From: Brachionus manjavacas
Lineage: Eukaryota > Rotifera > Eurotatoria > Ploima > Brachionidae
Reading direction: 5' to 3'
Assembly (NCBI GenBank): GCA_019054805.1
Contig: JAHQIY010000001.1
Coordinates: 496,001 to 560,000 of the forward strand
DNA length: 64,000 bases
The notes under the pieces are model-generated. The model did no database searches. It was not told where the DNA came from and worked only from the letters and a program-made list of their open reading frames with translations. A program made the position numbers and the translations under genes. Positions 32,370-43,995 of this stretch are shown one piece after another; positions within the stretch are counted from its first letter, which is position 1; each line of letters starts with the position of its first letter.

Positions 32370-35300
32370 TTAAAACAAAATGAAACGAAACTAAACTATA
32401 TTTGACGCCAAAAAACTTTTCAACCAAGAAATCGACATCAAATCAGTTTCAGTCAGAATTTTAGACCCTAATGTTTTAACTGACACCTGTCTTTTTAAAG
32501 TTCTTCATCTTCCACCAAATGTAGAAGACAAATGTATCGAATCACACTTCCTAAAATCTGGTCTAAAATTAGACGATATTATTCGTATAACTCGTGTTAA
32601 ATGCAAAGAACCTGAAATGAGTCATATCGATTCTGGAATTGTCCATGTCATTGTCAAAGAGACTGCCATTTCAAATGAAACAAAGCAAAAAATAATTGGC
32701 ATCAAAACAATCGATGGGGAAGAGGCATTTGTCTTTAAAGCCGGGGATCCAATTTTTATGCAAATGCTGCATTCAGTTTGGCCATGTTAAGGCTGATTGT
32801 CCTACTTATAGAGAACGCTCTTCACTGGTATGCCGAATTTGTCAAAAAAAGGACACTCAACCGAAGAACACACTACAGCAAACATGATCCGTGACGGTGA
32901 TTTTGACAAAATGAACACAGAAGATGACCTTGATCGTGAAGGAGCTGAAGTAATCTGCCAAAAAACAAACGAAAATCCTCTATCTGGTTTCTTCTCTATC
33001 GAAGAAATCGAGAAGTCGTTTGCTGAAGTGAACAAAATGATAACTTGTGATAATACAAGTTACAAGCGTAACATTGATGCACTTGATAAATCGGTAACTG
33101 ACGATACCAACTCGAAAAATGGCCGCCTGAGTATCGGACATGGTTTTGAGAATTTGCAATATAATGTTAATATCCAAAACAATGGTAACTCAGGTATTCC
33201 AAATACAACTAAGCAAACAGAACATAAAAATGAAATCACAAAAATTCCAATTTCAAAGACAAAAACTGATCAAAAACAAGCCAATACACAACTCGCACTA
33301 CAAAATGAACATCCTAAACAAAATCCGACAAAACTCAAACACAGCAGTCAAAAATAGATGAAAAAAACAAAAACAGGATATTTTCTTTCGCAGTCAAACC
33401 TACGTAGAAAGTCACTCATTCAATCCATAGATCTACGGCTCAATCAGCATCACAAAATAAAAATGAACAAAAAAAAATCAACAACTTTATCAAAAAAAAG
33501 GTTAGTAATTACACATTGGAACTGTTCTCATCTTCCCAGTAGAGTGTTACTATTGCAAAATTTTTTGGCTCAGAATTCCCCAGATATTATGTTACTAAAT
33601 GAAATAAAAATAGATGCAAATGAAGAAAATATTTTTTTGAACTACAAAAATTACCTATCAATAATCAAACCTAGAAATAAATATGGAGGCGGTGTAGCAA
33701 TTTTAGTTAAGGAGGGACTCGATTTTGCTCAAGACTTATCATTTGAAAACTTCTCAGCAGAGCTACTTTGCATCAAAATAAAAATAAAAAATGACTACTT
33801 GTTTATCTTTAGCCTATACAACCCACCTAATAAGATTCTAAATTTTGAGCTTTTTGAACAAATCAGTAAAAACTGTAAAAACTTTATTCTTGGCGGTGAT
33901 TTAAACGCTAAGTCCAAGCAAATAGGATGTTTTGGTCAAAACGAAAATGGAAATATTTTAGAGAATATAATAAATAAGTTAAACATGTCAACTATAAATA
34001 ACAATTCACTCACTTTTAACATATTTAATAGAGAATACTATGAATTACTTGATATATTTTTAGTCTCATCCGATCTCTTAGACAAAATCAGTGATTTTAG
34101 GGTTTTATCAAAACATGATATGACAAGTGATCATTTCCCTATTGAAGTTTGCATATCAATTGAGCATTTTATGACTTCCGAATTGATTTCAAGAAGGTTA
34201 AATTTCAAAAAAGCAAATTGGTCATATTTTCAAGAAATTCTTAGTGTTCCGATCTTAAACCCAGATAGTGTTGACGACTATAATAATATAATCTCAAAAA
34301 AAATAATAAGTGCTGCCCATAAAAGCATCCCATTACAGTCAGGGAAAATATATAAAACTACCCTACCGCATGAAATTGTAAACTTAATAAAAGAACGCAG
34401 GAAAACCAGGAGGTATTTTCAAAGAACTCGCTCCCAATTAGCAAAGCAAAAATTCAACTTTCTAACCTCTCAGTTAAAAATCTCTCTAAAAAAATTTTGG
34501 GACAAAAATTGGTCTGACTTTATCGATAAAATGGGCAAGAATCCCTTATCCAGCAGGCCTTTCTGGAAAAAAATAAATAAAATCAGATCAAAAAAAAGTT
34601 CAAAACTTATCCCAACCTTACTGGCAAATAATCAAGAACTAAGCACTGATAGTGAAAAAGGAAAATTCTTTGGAGAATTCTTGTCCTTAACTTTTAGTCC
34701 CAATTCTGATTTAATTAATAATAATACAGACAGTGAGATAACTGATTTTAACTCGAACTTCTTTAAAAGCCACAAATCATTCATAATTAATGAACCTATA
34801 AGTCTAAAAGAGATCAATGTAGCTATCAGGAAATTAAAAGGAGAAGGGGCATCAGGACCTGATAAAATTCAAAATATCATGTTAAAAAATTTACCACGAA
34901 CTTGTCTTCTTGATATTAAGGAACTCTTCAACCGAAGTATTCTTCAGGCTAGAATTCCCAAAGAATGGAAAACAGCTTTCATAACCATGATTCCTAAAAA
35001 ATCCTCAGCATTAAATGACCCAACTAACTATAGACCAATAAGCATGACAAGCTGTCTTGGTAAGCTCCTAGAGCGGATTATCTACATTAGAATATTTAAT
35101 CACCTAGAAAAGAATTCATTGTTAATTCAAGAGCAATCAGGCTTCAGAAAATATCGACGAACCGCCGACAATCTTATTTTCTTGATTCAAAAAATTTCTG
35201 AATCATTCAATAGAAAGAAAAAAGTCAATGCCTTATTTTTTGATATCTCAAAAGCTTTTGATAGGGTGTGGCATGACGGATTAATTTATAAACTAATTAA

Positions 35301-35490
35301 AATGAACTTGCCTGACTATCTTATCCACTGGATAAAATCATTTCTTGATTCCAGATCATTCAAAGTAAATGTAAATGGTCATATAAGTGATGAATATTTA
35401 ATAACTGCAGGTGTCCCCCAAGGTTCAGTAATTAGTCCTCTTCTGTTCAGTATATTCATTAATGATATTCCAAAGAGAAATAAAACTGAT
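32370..35490 (+). mobile_element. LINE family C: ORF1 plus endonuclease-reverse transcriptase, 3'-truncated
   Basis: ORF1 sequence runs from about 32400 (SVRILDPNVLTDTCLFKV) to 33357. It includes a C-x2-C-x4-H-x4-C zinc knuckle (CKCCIQFGHVKADC) that lies in a different frame from the N-terminal part, so ORF1 is frameshifted. ORF2 (33358-35547, 729 codons open) has an APE-type endonuclease (HWNCSHLPSR, LLNEIKID, ILGGDLNAKS, SDHFPIEV) and a reverse transcriptase start (GASGPDKI, NYRPISMTSCLGK, FDISKAFDRVWHD, GVPQGSVISPLLFSIF). Sequence changes character at about 35490, just before the catalytic YADD/FADD block would appear, where a Copia fossil joins it. The longest open ORF2 here, so comparatively young. 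Jockey/CR1-like; clade not fixed. Confidence 0.9.
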
Positions 35491-36400
35491 AAGATTCAAT
35501 CTCAAGTCTGGTACATACAAAACATCGTTCATTGTTTAAAATTTTAATTTGATTATTTAATTGTATCTTTTTTTTTTCGCCGATACCTTGAACTTTCAAA
35601 TCTCTACCATCACCTACCTTAATTGTAGAATTGTGTGCCTCTCAAACAGATTTTGATGATTTTCGCTTGCATAATGTCCCATTTTAATGCAATTGTAACA
35701 TTTAACATTCTTGAAAAACTTTTTCTTATTCGTGACTTCCTTTTGGTAATAAATACTTTTTCATCTTTTTCTTGTTTTTGTAATTCTTTCTTTTTATTTC
35801 TTCTTTTTTCCTCAATTACAGAATTGATTTTTTCTTTAAGATCTAAGTCATTTTCTTCAGAAATTTCCAGGATTTTTGTTAGACATTGAACAAAGTTATC
35901 ACACGCTGAAACTAATCTTTGTGAAATAGTCATTTCAATATCTGGATCAGACATTTTTTGTCCTAAAGCTTCATTTTCTTCCCTGAGATTTTGAACCGTA
36001 TCAATGAAATCTTCCACTGATTCCTTGTACTCTTATTTGGAGATCGAAATCTTTTTTCTGAGACACATAAGATTTTGTATGTTTTTATTCTCAAAACGGC
36101 CTGTAAGACTTTTCCAAATATCTTTTGACGTTTTTCTAGTTAATCTTCTAAAGATTCTGTCATAAATTGACGTCATTAAAATAACTTTTGCTTTCTCATC
36201 TTTAAATTCTTTTTCGGGTGAATCTGAAGTAAAATCTCCTTTCATTGTCTCATTACATTGAGTCGCTATCAATGCACTTAATGCTTTGTCTTTCCACGAA
36301 ACAAAATCTTTGCCATCAAATTTATCAATATTAATTTTAGCAGATCCGTTTAATTCAGCCTTTCTTGCTGATAACCTGTCGAAATTAAGTTTGAGAAATC
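35490..36400 (-). mobile_element. Ty1/Copia-type LTR retroelement fossil (gag to protease region)
   Basis: The minus strand carries gag-type sequence (a UBN2-like domain near 36330-36050, a zinc-knuckle region near 35690) and then a Copia-type protease block (KVGDGRDLKV and DVLYVPDLRLNLIS). The integrase, reverse transcriptase and long terminal repeats are not seen. The element is broken in several places and truncated, and abuts a LINE at about 35490. An old, inactive copy. Confidence 0.8.
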
Positions 36401-36498
36401 TTAACTAGAAAAACAAGAATTGATAGATTTTTTAGTTTTCAACTAATAAAAAAAAATTTTAGAATAAAAAAAATAAAATTTATTGTATCTTTGAGAAT

Positions 36499-36729
36499 TT
36501 GTTTGTCAAATTTTTCTTCAATAAGTACTTAATTAGTTTTTTTAATAAATGGTCTATCAAGAGATCGATTGCTTCCACTATTTTCGAGAACCCTGAGACT
36601 ATCTCTGAAGGTGCTGACACTGAGATTTATAAGATTCCATCACGCCAAACTGGATCCAACGAAACACCAGTTGTTCAAAAATTTGTAAAAAACCAAAAAA
36701 ATATTTCAATTCCAGCCATTATAACCTGA
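36499..36729 (+). other. Unrecognised open frame
   Basis: 76 codons, the latter half (SIASTIFENPETISEGADTE to ISIPAIIT, stop) protein-like and less AT-rich. It could be a terminal exon or decayed element between the Copia fossil and PRKRIP1. No upstream exon or family recognised. Confidence 0.25.
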
Positions 36730-36905
36730 ACTTTTTCAATTTTTTCAAAAAGTCATCACCTGGACCTAAATAAATAAGTTCCCTCATGTTACACATTAAT
36801 TTAAAATTCAGAAAATAAAAGTTTCAATTATCTGAAAAAATTATTTTTCTTTTAATTTTTTTTAGTTTATTTAGAAAAAAAATTTACAAATTTTAAACTC
36901 TAATT

Positions 36906-37486
36906 TTACAAATTTTCTGTTTTTTCTTCAAATTTTTCGGTCAAATCAATTTCTTCTTCTTCAGTGTTTGTATCTTGTGTATTTTGGTCATTATTGTCGA
37001 CCTTTTTTACCTTTGATTTCAGTTTTTCTTTGGCTTTCAAGCGTTTGGCTCTCTTTTTGGCAGTTCTTTTTTCAGCCTCTGCCATATTTTTTATTCGAAT
37101 TTCTTCGAATTCTTTTTGTGCTTTTTCTCGTTCTGCTTGTTGCTTAATGAACTCTTGTCTAAGTCGTTCTCTGTTACGACAACCACGGTATATGTCGAAT
37201 TCACCACTACCAGCACCAGCACTCGCGCCCATCACATTTCGAACAAACTCGTGAGGATTTAAAGCACGCTTTATATCAATTGGAACATCTTGTTCGGTTT
37301 CATTCGGTCCAGATAGAAGTACTTCTTGATTCTAAAAGAATTTGGTCAAAAAAATACAATTTTTCATCAAAATTTTACAGGATCTTTCATGAGCTTCTCA
37401 ATAGTTTCCCTTTGAATATCAGTTACTGTTTTTGGACCTTTTTTCGGCTGGAGATTATTTTCATCATCGCTTGACAAATCGTTCAT
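36906..37486 (-). CDS. PRKRIP1: PRKR-interacting protein 1 homologue
   Basis: Two exons, 37486-37379 and 37331-36906, with a 47-base intron, encode 177 residues. The conserved core reads NPHEFVRNVMGASAGAGSGE followed by FDIYRGCRNRERLRQEF, the signature of the PRKRIP1 family. A lysine/glutamate-rich helix (AEKRTAKKRAKRLKAKEK) and an acidic tail with TEEEEIDL follow. PRKRIP1 is a nuclear, double-stranded-RNA-binding protein found in the spliceosome (catalytic C complex stages) and an inhibitor of PKR in mammals; the spliceosomal role is the one likely to apply in invertebrates. The start is the ATG of MNDLSSDDENN, giving a length typical for the family. Confidence 0.93.
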
Positions 37487-39061
37487 TTTTCAAATTAATG
37501 TTTTAAATTCTAAATAAATTTTTAAATGAATTAATTAAAATTAGCAAATTTATTTTGACTAATTCTCAGATTTATTTTGATGAGAATTTTTGTAAAATTT
37601 AATTTGAAATAAAATTGATAACATTATCAGGGCATCACTACCCATCCTATTCTGCTCAATATTTAACTTTTATTTATTTGAAAAATAATTAGGTAAATAT
37701 TTAAATTTAATATGTTTGGAAAATTAAATTTTAGCTTTGTTTTCTAAAGTTCAATTCGGTTCAAAAAACAAAATAAAGAAATTTAGTTATTAGCGCATCA
37801 AAATTTTCAAAAACTATTTTTCGATTTTTAGGGAAAATGAATATTTAAATTTGAAAAAAAATCTAAATTCTAATTATTTGCGCATCCTCAAAATTAAAGT
37901 TAAAATAATAAAAAAATTGAGTAATTATAAAAGTTCTTGGCACTTTATAATAAATTAATTGTTGACGATATTCTTTATTTCTCTTTTTGCTCCTGAGCGA
38001 ATATCTGTCTCCAACTTTACTCTTTATTCTGCTTTAAGCTGATGTCAGATTATCATTCCAATGGCTTGTTTAAAGTAGGTGGCTTGATGCTTGTTGTAGT
38101 TTAATTTTATTTTATTTGAATAACATGGTGCTCAGTTTTTTCAAATAAATTTCTAATCAAAAATTTTATAATTTTAACTTTTTTAGTACTGATTATTGAA
38201 GGAAACAGATGAAGTTTTAATCGGTTTCTTGGGGCATGGGTGCTAGCTTGAAAAACTTTAAAAAAAATCACTCTCGTCAATATATTTTATTAAAAAAGCT
38301 ATAAATCGGATAACAATTTAATCAAATCTTAACTTAAAAAAATTATAACTAAGTCTTTTTTTAAGAAAATTACCTCATCATTAATTCGGATTTTAGATTT
38401 GTTATATAAAAAATAAAACCTAATGTTGTGAAAACTTTTCAATTTTCTTTTACTACCGCATTAAAAGTACACAGGTAAGATTAGCCAATTTTAAATTAAA
38501 TTCATACTCACTTAATTTAGTTTAGTTTTAGTGCATGTCAATCTTTTCAAGGGTTAAAATATGGGAACTTGACTCATTTTTCTGTGTTCTTGATCTCAGC
38601 CCATCTCTAAAAAAGCAAGTGATTTTTTATTTACCTAAAAAATAAAATATCTCTTTATTAGTGGATAATTATCAAGAAAAATAGAAGAAAAAAAACATGT
38701 TCTATGTGCCTTAGTTTTTTTAGGCCGTAAACTCGATTCATCATCATTTGCATTCACAAGTACTACATCTAAAAGTCAGAAATAGATGAAACTACTTTAC
38801 ACAAAAATAGATGAAAAATTTAATCTTATAGTAAATAATTATTAAAAATTAAAAAACTTAGTTAAATCTAAATTTAGTCTATGCAATCTTATTTTGTTTT
38901 TTTTTATTTTAGTATGAAAATTTTAAGGGAAAGACAGCCTTTTAATTGCTATTAAGATTAAAAATTTAAATCAAATAAAAATTTGAAGTTTTAAAATTTT
39001 ATTTATTCGCTAAAAAAATAATTATTGATGACAACGATTAAAATATTATTTAATTTTCTAG
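37487..39061. other. AT-rich spacer between PRKRIP1 and DEG/ENaC copy 3
   Basis: About 1.6 kb without a recognisable frame. Contains the PRKRIP1 promoter side and the 3' flank of the channel gene. Confidence 0.45.
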
Positions 39062-40534
39062 TTATTTCTTTATAAAAAAAACCTTGGTCGTATTTTTTTT
39101 ACACTTAAAAAAAACAATTTGCAAGAGTAAATCAATTATTTCCACAAAACTGAGGAAACTTATTCCCAAAAAAAGTCCCAAAGTTCCACCAATGCTCCCA
39201 ACTAATCCATCCCAGCTAATACTTCTGTTTTCTGTAATTTCGGTTTGCTTTAAATATTCATAATAAATATTTAATGACAAAATGTTTTCCCTCAATTCTT
39301 CAATGCTAATGTTTGTTCTGTTTCCAAACAAGGCTTTTATTTGTTTGGTCTTTACCAAATCGTTTCCATAGGACACAGATGGATATCGACTTGTTGATTT
39401 TGTTACTCCATAAGTAATGGATTCACATTCCAAAGGACAAAGTGATTCAACTTTCCTTTTGTAACTTGATTCTATCAAACTTTGAAATTCTGCCAAAACA
39501 CAATCTTGTTTTTCAAAATCATCACAAGGATTATTATTTTCTGAAATGAGGTTTGAACCCATTTCATCACATTTGCATTTTTTATAAATTACTGACTGAA
39601 TAAATGCAAAAAAGCAATCTTCTTGCCTATAAGTTAAATTCGATCTAAACACCTTTCTGTAATATTCTGAATCAAATGAATCAATTTTGTCCAAATTTTC
39701 AATGCAGTTGCTGTAAGGTTTTGGCATTTGTTTTCTTTTAATTCGCTGCAAAACCAAATTTGTACCAAATCCAGGGGCAACATCTACACCTTGTCCAAAT
39801 AATGGTTGTATAGAATTATCATCTATGTGGACATGAGCTCCAATTGTACGACTTAAAGTTTTTTGGTCTTGAGGTATGCCGACATACAATTCAATCATCA
39901 GTCCATTATACTTTCCAGCTTGATAGGTTTTTTGTATTTCTTGGGAATTATGATCAGAATTGAAACGATAACAATTTCCAAACTCTGAATTATAGAACCA
40001 TGTCCATTGACTCTCATTACAAGGTCTCAAATTGTAAAGACAGCTAATGAGCATTTTATCAAATGATAAAGATAAATTTTTCTTCTGCTCATTTGAAATT
40101 GATTTTGAAAATGTTGTCAAAAAATACTTAAATATATTGTAATTAAAATTTAATTTAGAAAATTCGTCTTGAAAATTTGGGTCTAGTGTAGCTTGAGTAA
40201 AACTAGTTAGGTTGCTTTCTTCTAAAATAGATTGAACATATTCTAAGCCTTGTTGGGTGACAAATGGATTAATGTTGCAAATGGTCACCGCTGGAAATGT
40301 GATCGAGTCCTTTTCAATAACCCGTATTTTGGTCACTACATCAAATTTGAAAAAGTTTATTAAATTTGTAATAATTATCCAAAAACAGCCCGAAACTGAA
40401 GCAAAAAAAAAGATAATCCACATTATTTTAATAGCCAAGAATTTGGTCCGAAATATGTTTGGAAATCCATGCATTGTGATTGATTCTGTCCATTCTTTGA
40501 ATATGTCAAACATTTTTGTTTTGTTTTCTTTCAT
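39062..40534 (-). CDS. DEG/ENaC family cation channel, copy 3 (inverted)
   Basis: A single uninterrupted 490-residue frame with the same motifs as the copies at 16476 and 23315: ITMHGFPNIF, TM1, TFPAVTICN, FGNCYRFNS, CPLECESITYG and the TM2 GLFLGIS filter. It is the most divergent of the three, but changes come in clusters: YNIFKYFLTTFSKS near residue 135, AHVHIDDNSIQPLFGQ near 240, and DCVLAEFQSLIESSYKRK near 345. Between them the protein is identical over long stretches. It lies 14-22 kb from the others on the opposite strand, so duplication involved inversion. Intronless and apparently intact. Confidence 0.95.
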   Translation of the reverse strand: MKENKTKMFDIFKEWTESITMHGFPNIFRTKFLAIKIMWIIFFFASVSGCFWIIITNLINFFKFDVVTKIRVIEKDSITFPAVTICNINPFVTQQGLEYVQSILEESNLTSFTQATLDPNFQDEFSKLNFNYNIFKYFLTTFSKSISNEQKKNLSLSFDKMLISCLYNLRPCNESQWTWFYNSEFGNCYRFNSDHNSQEIQKTYQAGKYNGLMIELYVGIPQDQKTLSRTIGAHVHIDDNSIQPLFGQGVDVAPGFGTNLVLQRIKRKQMPKPYSNCIENLDKIDSFDSEYYRKVFRSNLTYRQEDCFFAFIQSVIYKKCKCDEMGSNLISENNNPCDDFEKQDCVLAEFQSLIESSYKRKVESLCPLECESITYGVTKSTSRYPSVSYGNDLVKTKQIKALFGNRTNISIEELRENILSLNIYYEYLKQTEITENRSISWDGLVGSIGGTLGLFLGISFLSFVEIIDLLLQIVFFKCKKNTTKVFFIKK

Positions 40535-41380
40535 TTCTTTTGATTTTTGTGTTAATTTTTATTTTATTTTATTTTATCATGATTTTTCACCTAAAAATAA
40601 CCTTTCTAACCATTATTAAGCAATTTTTGCGAAAAATTTTTTTTCTTTTTTAATGTTAAATATCGATCCATTCAAGTTGGTTCCGGTAATTAATAAATTA
40701 AAAATAAGTTTGATCTTATTTACTTTAGTAAATTTAAAATTTATAAATTTTGTTTCATTAATTGTTTAAAGAAGCCAAAATCGAAGGCGTCTTGAAAAAT
40801 GTTTTATTTCTTATTTTTTCAAAATTTTAAAATCCTAAAAACAGACTTTTTTGTGTTAATAATATTTAACCTAATTAAGCGTCATAGACATATGCATAAA
40901 CTAAATCCTAGATATTTTATTTGACTTAATTTTGACTGAATTTCAATTTCAAGGTAAACCAACAGGCCAGTGTCCCTATCTTTTTGACTTATTAACATTT
41001 TATTTATTTAAATTCACTCCAAAAATAAAAAATTAAAAAAAAGTTTTGTTTTTTCTAAAATTTTTCTAAAGAAATTCAACATCATGATAAACATTTCAAA
41101 TTTCGCCTCAAATTGCTTAAAAATCAGATCAATGTTATCAAACATTGGCTTAACTGTTGAAAACTTCAACATTTATATTCAGATCTAAAAGAAATTTTCT
41201 AGTCTTGAATTGAATAATATTTTTTTTCATCAAATTTTAATTCTGCCATTGATAAACTGAATTTTAAAAGGTTGAATTTTTTTTATTCATGGAAATTAAT
41301 TCTATTACGATAGATTTTTTAAAATGAAAGATTTTTTAATTTAAAAAATAATTTTTATTAATCAATACTAAATTGAAAAT
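40535..41380. other. Upstream region of DEG/ENaC copy 3 and arginase 3' flank
   Basis: AT-rich, no gene. Includes the conserved channel upstream block. Confidence 0.45.
40657..40687 (-). promoter_or_regulatory. Conserved upstream block, channel copy 3
   Basis: On the minus strand ACCGGAACCAACTTGAATGG then ATCGATATTTAA lies about 135 bases before the start codon, matching the blocks before the other two copies. Confidence 0.4.
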
Positions 41381-42582
41381 TTATTTTGGCAAAGGAACAT
41401 TTTGTCCCTTTTTTTTTGTTCCCAAAGTTTTGTATCCAAAAAAGCTCAAGATTGCTCTTGATGCGGAAAACACAGTTTTCTCGACATCATGATCACTACT
41501 TTTGAGCAATGGATTTACTTCGACCATGTCCAGTGCGCGTAATTTCCCTGTCTCGTGTATTTTGTTACCGATGTACATCAATTCGGACAAAGTCAGTCCG
41601 CCAAGCACCGGCGTTCCAGTGGAAGGCGCGAACCATGGATCCAACGAATCAATGTCTACACTCACATGCAGCGGCATCAATTCTCCATCAATTGTCAAAT
41701 GATCAATAGTTTCTTTTAACACTTGTTTTATGCCCAATCTTTGAATATCTGACATCGAAAATGCTTTTATTTTGTATTTTTCAACAAGAATTCTAAAAAT
41801 AATTTATTTTTTACTTTCAAATAAATCCAAAATAGTTTTTTTTTTAATTTCATCAAAATTTTGATGGAATTTTTTCGGCTAGTAAAATAATTTCAAAAAT
41901 TTCCTACGTTTCTTCAGGGTCTAAATCTCTTAGACCAATGTAGACCATGTTTCTGGCCGACAGACAAGGTTTAACCCAATTGAACGCTTCCATTTTTGGC
42001 AAATATTTGTCCAGTTCATAAAGCAAAAATGAAACTGGTTGACCATGCAAATTTCCAGATACAGAAGTCAATGGAGTGTTTATGTCCGCATGAGCATCTA
42101 CCCAAATCAGTCCAATGTGAGATCCAAGAGCATTTGCGGTCCCATGCACACTGCCAATAGCCAAGCTGTGATCGCCACCTAGCAACACCGGCACATGACC
42201 ATGTCCTATCGCTTCCTGTACTGAGTCAGACAATTTTTTATTTATTTGTGAAATACTGCGCAAATTTCTGTTGTGCAAAAATTGGACTTCTTCATGACTG
42301 GGAACGTCTTCCTCAAGCTCTACAAACTCAATGGGTGTATAATCTTAATAAATTTTTCAATTAATAATAAAATAAAAAAAATAGAAAAAAATAATTTTAC
42401 TCAAATTCTCAAGGTTTGATAGAAGAAATTTATTTTTTAAATAAACTGAACCAAATTCAGTGCCTGGTTTCCCCTTTTTGAAATAAAAAATTAAAAAAAT
42501 TAAAATCAAAATTTTGTTTTACCTGTCCACGGCTAAATTTTGCATTAATTAAGGCAATTTTTTTATTGCTCGATTGTTGCAT
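41381..42582 (-). CDS. Arginase
   Basis: Four exons, 42582-42523, 42473-42401, 42343-41908 and 41792-41381, give 326 residues, the usual arginase length. All ureohydrolase manganese ligands are present: H103 in GGDHSLAIGS, D127, H129 and D131 in VDAHADINTP, and D236 and D238 in SVDIDSLDP. SGNLHGQPVSFLL, YIGLRDLDPEE and STGTPVLGGL are conserved arginase blocks, which separates it from agmatinase. The enzyme hydrolyses arginine to ornithine and urea, feeding polyamine and proline synthesis. No obvious mitochondrial presequence is seen in MQQSSNKKIALINAKFSRGQ, so a cytosolic location is likely. Introns are 49, 57 and 115 bases. Confidence 0.95.
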
Positions 42583-43437
42583 CCTTGGATCAGATAATCT
42601 TTGATGTTAACTAAAAATGGAGGCTTTATTTATAGACACAAAATTTTGATAAATGATACAACTCTTATCACTAGATCTACTATTCACAAATAATTCTACA
42701 CCTTTAATAAGAAACTTGAGAGTCTTTTAAAAGCTGAATAGCAAATTTATTTTTTGCTAACTATTGGAATTTCTAATGTTATAGCAGTTTCATGTATTTC
42801 ATAAGATATTTAATTTCAGAGAAAAAATTAATTTTGATTAAAAAAAATTTTAATATTTTTTTTTATTTTTTTTAAAAATTAAAAGTAAATAATTAATATA
42901 ATTACAAAACAGTATCATTGACAGCTAAAAAAATTACCACTGTCAAAGCTTAGACATCTAAATCACCTGGCCAATACTACCAATTTTTTTTTTCTAATAG
43001 CAATTTACTTTAATTATTTCAATTTCCTATTACTCTTATTTCAAGTTTTCAAATATGATTACTAAGTCTTGTTGACTTAAAAACACTAATCACAATTATA
43101 GACACTGACGCATTGATTCAAAAAATATAAAAATTGAAAATCTTTTTTTTTCATTTTCCTGCTTTTAACTTTTATTTTTATTATTAGATGCATTAAAAAT
43201 AAATAAAATTTTTTTTGCTGTAAATGCAAACAGTTGCGTTTTATTGTTTAACTTGAGTTTTGAAATGAGTTTAACTGCTTTGCATTTTTGTTTAAACCAC
43301 ATTCACGAAGGTTTACAAAACCAATTAATTAGGATGAATGAGATAAGATCTTACGGAAAATTTTTCTCAGAAAATAGATCAAGATTTTGTAAAATTTTAA
43401 TCGAAAATATTAACTTTGCGAAAATCGACGTAAAAAT
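42583..43437. other. Spacer upstream of arginase
   Basis: AT-rich. A 67-codon plus frame at 43244-43447 is unrecognised and runs into the MITE terminus, so it is probably fortuitous. Confidence 0.4.
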
Positions 43438-43987
43438 GGCAAATTGAAGTTTGAGATCAAGATGAAAAGATCAAAATATAATTGTAATATTTTTTTTAAT
43501 AATTGAAAAGAAATAATTTTTTTCTAAATTAATTACTTGACATGCCATGTCAAGTTTATTTTCATTTTTAAAATTTAAAAATCTCCCTTTTGATGTAACT
43601 TTAATAAATTTAAATATTTTAATCGATTTTAATGAAAAATTATTTTTAAAGACAACAAAAATTTACTGTTATAAAAATTATAATTTATTTAAGTGGAAAA
43701 ATAGCATTATTTAAGTTTGAATGAGTGGATATTAAAATCAGAAATTTGAATTTTTGAATTTACTTTACCTGAATTAATTTAATTGTTAATTTTTAATATA
43801 ATGTTAAATAAATTAGAGATCATTTATTTTGATGTTAATTTGATAATGAACCATTATTAGCCATAACATGTCAAGTAATGTTTAATGTTTATTTCTTAAA
43901 AATTACCAAAATCATTAGATTAATTAAGTTTTAAAATTGTAAATGATCGTTTTGATCTTAAAATTTGATTTGAAACTTCAATTTGCC
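43438..43987. mobile_element. MITE copy 4 (550 bases) with 8-base target duplication
   Basis: The ends are inverted repeats, GGCAAATTGAAGTTT at 43438-43452 and its exact reverse complement AAACTTCAATTTGCC at 43973-43987, with looser similarity (AAGATCAAAA) further in. The direct repeat GTAAAAAT flanks both ends (43430-43437 and 43988-43995). Interior is non-coding and AT-rich. Eight-base duplication and short inverted ends point to the hAT superfamily, by inference. Confidence 0.85.
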
Positions 43988-43995
43988 GTAAAAAT

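Noticed and set aside
40257-40619. 120-codon plus frame opposite DEG/ENaC copy 3, with equivalents opposite the other two
   Set aside because: Antisense shadow of the channel coding sequence, preserved only because the channel genes are nearly identical.
43244-43447. 67-codon plus frame upstream of the MITE
   Set aside because: No recognisable motif, no exon signals, and its end lies inside the MITE terminus.
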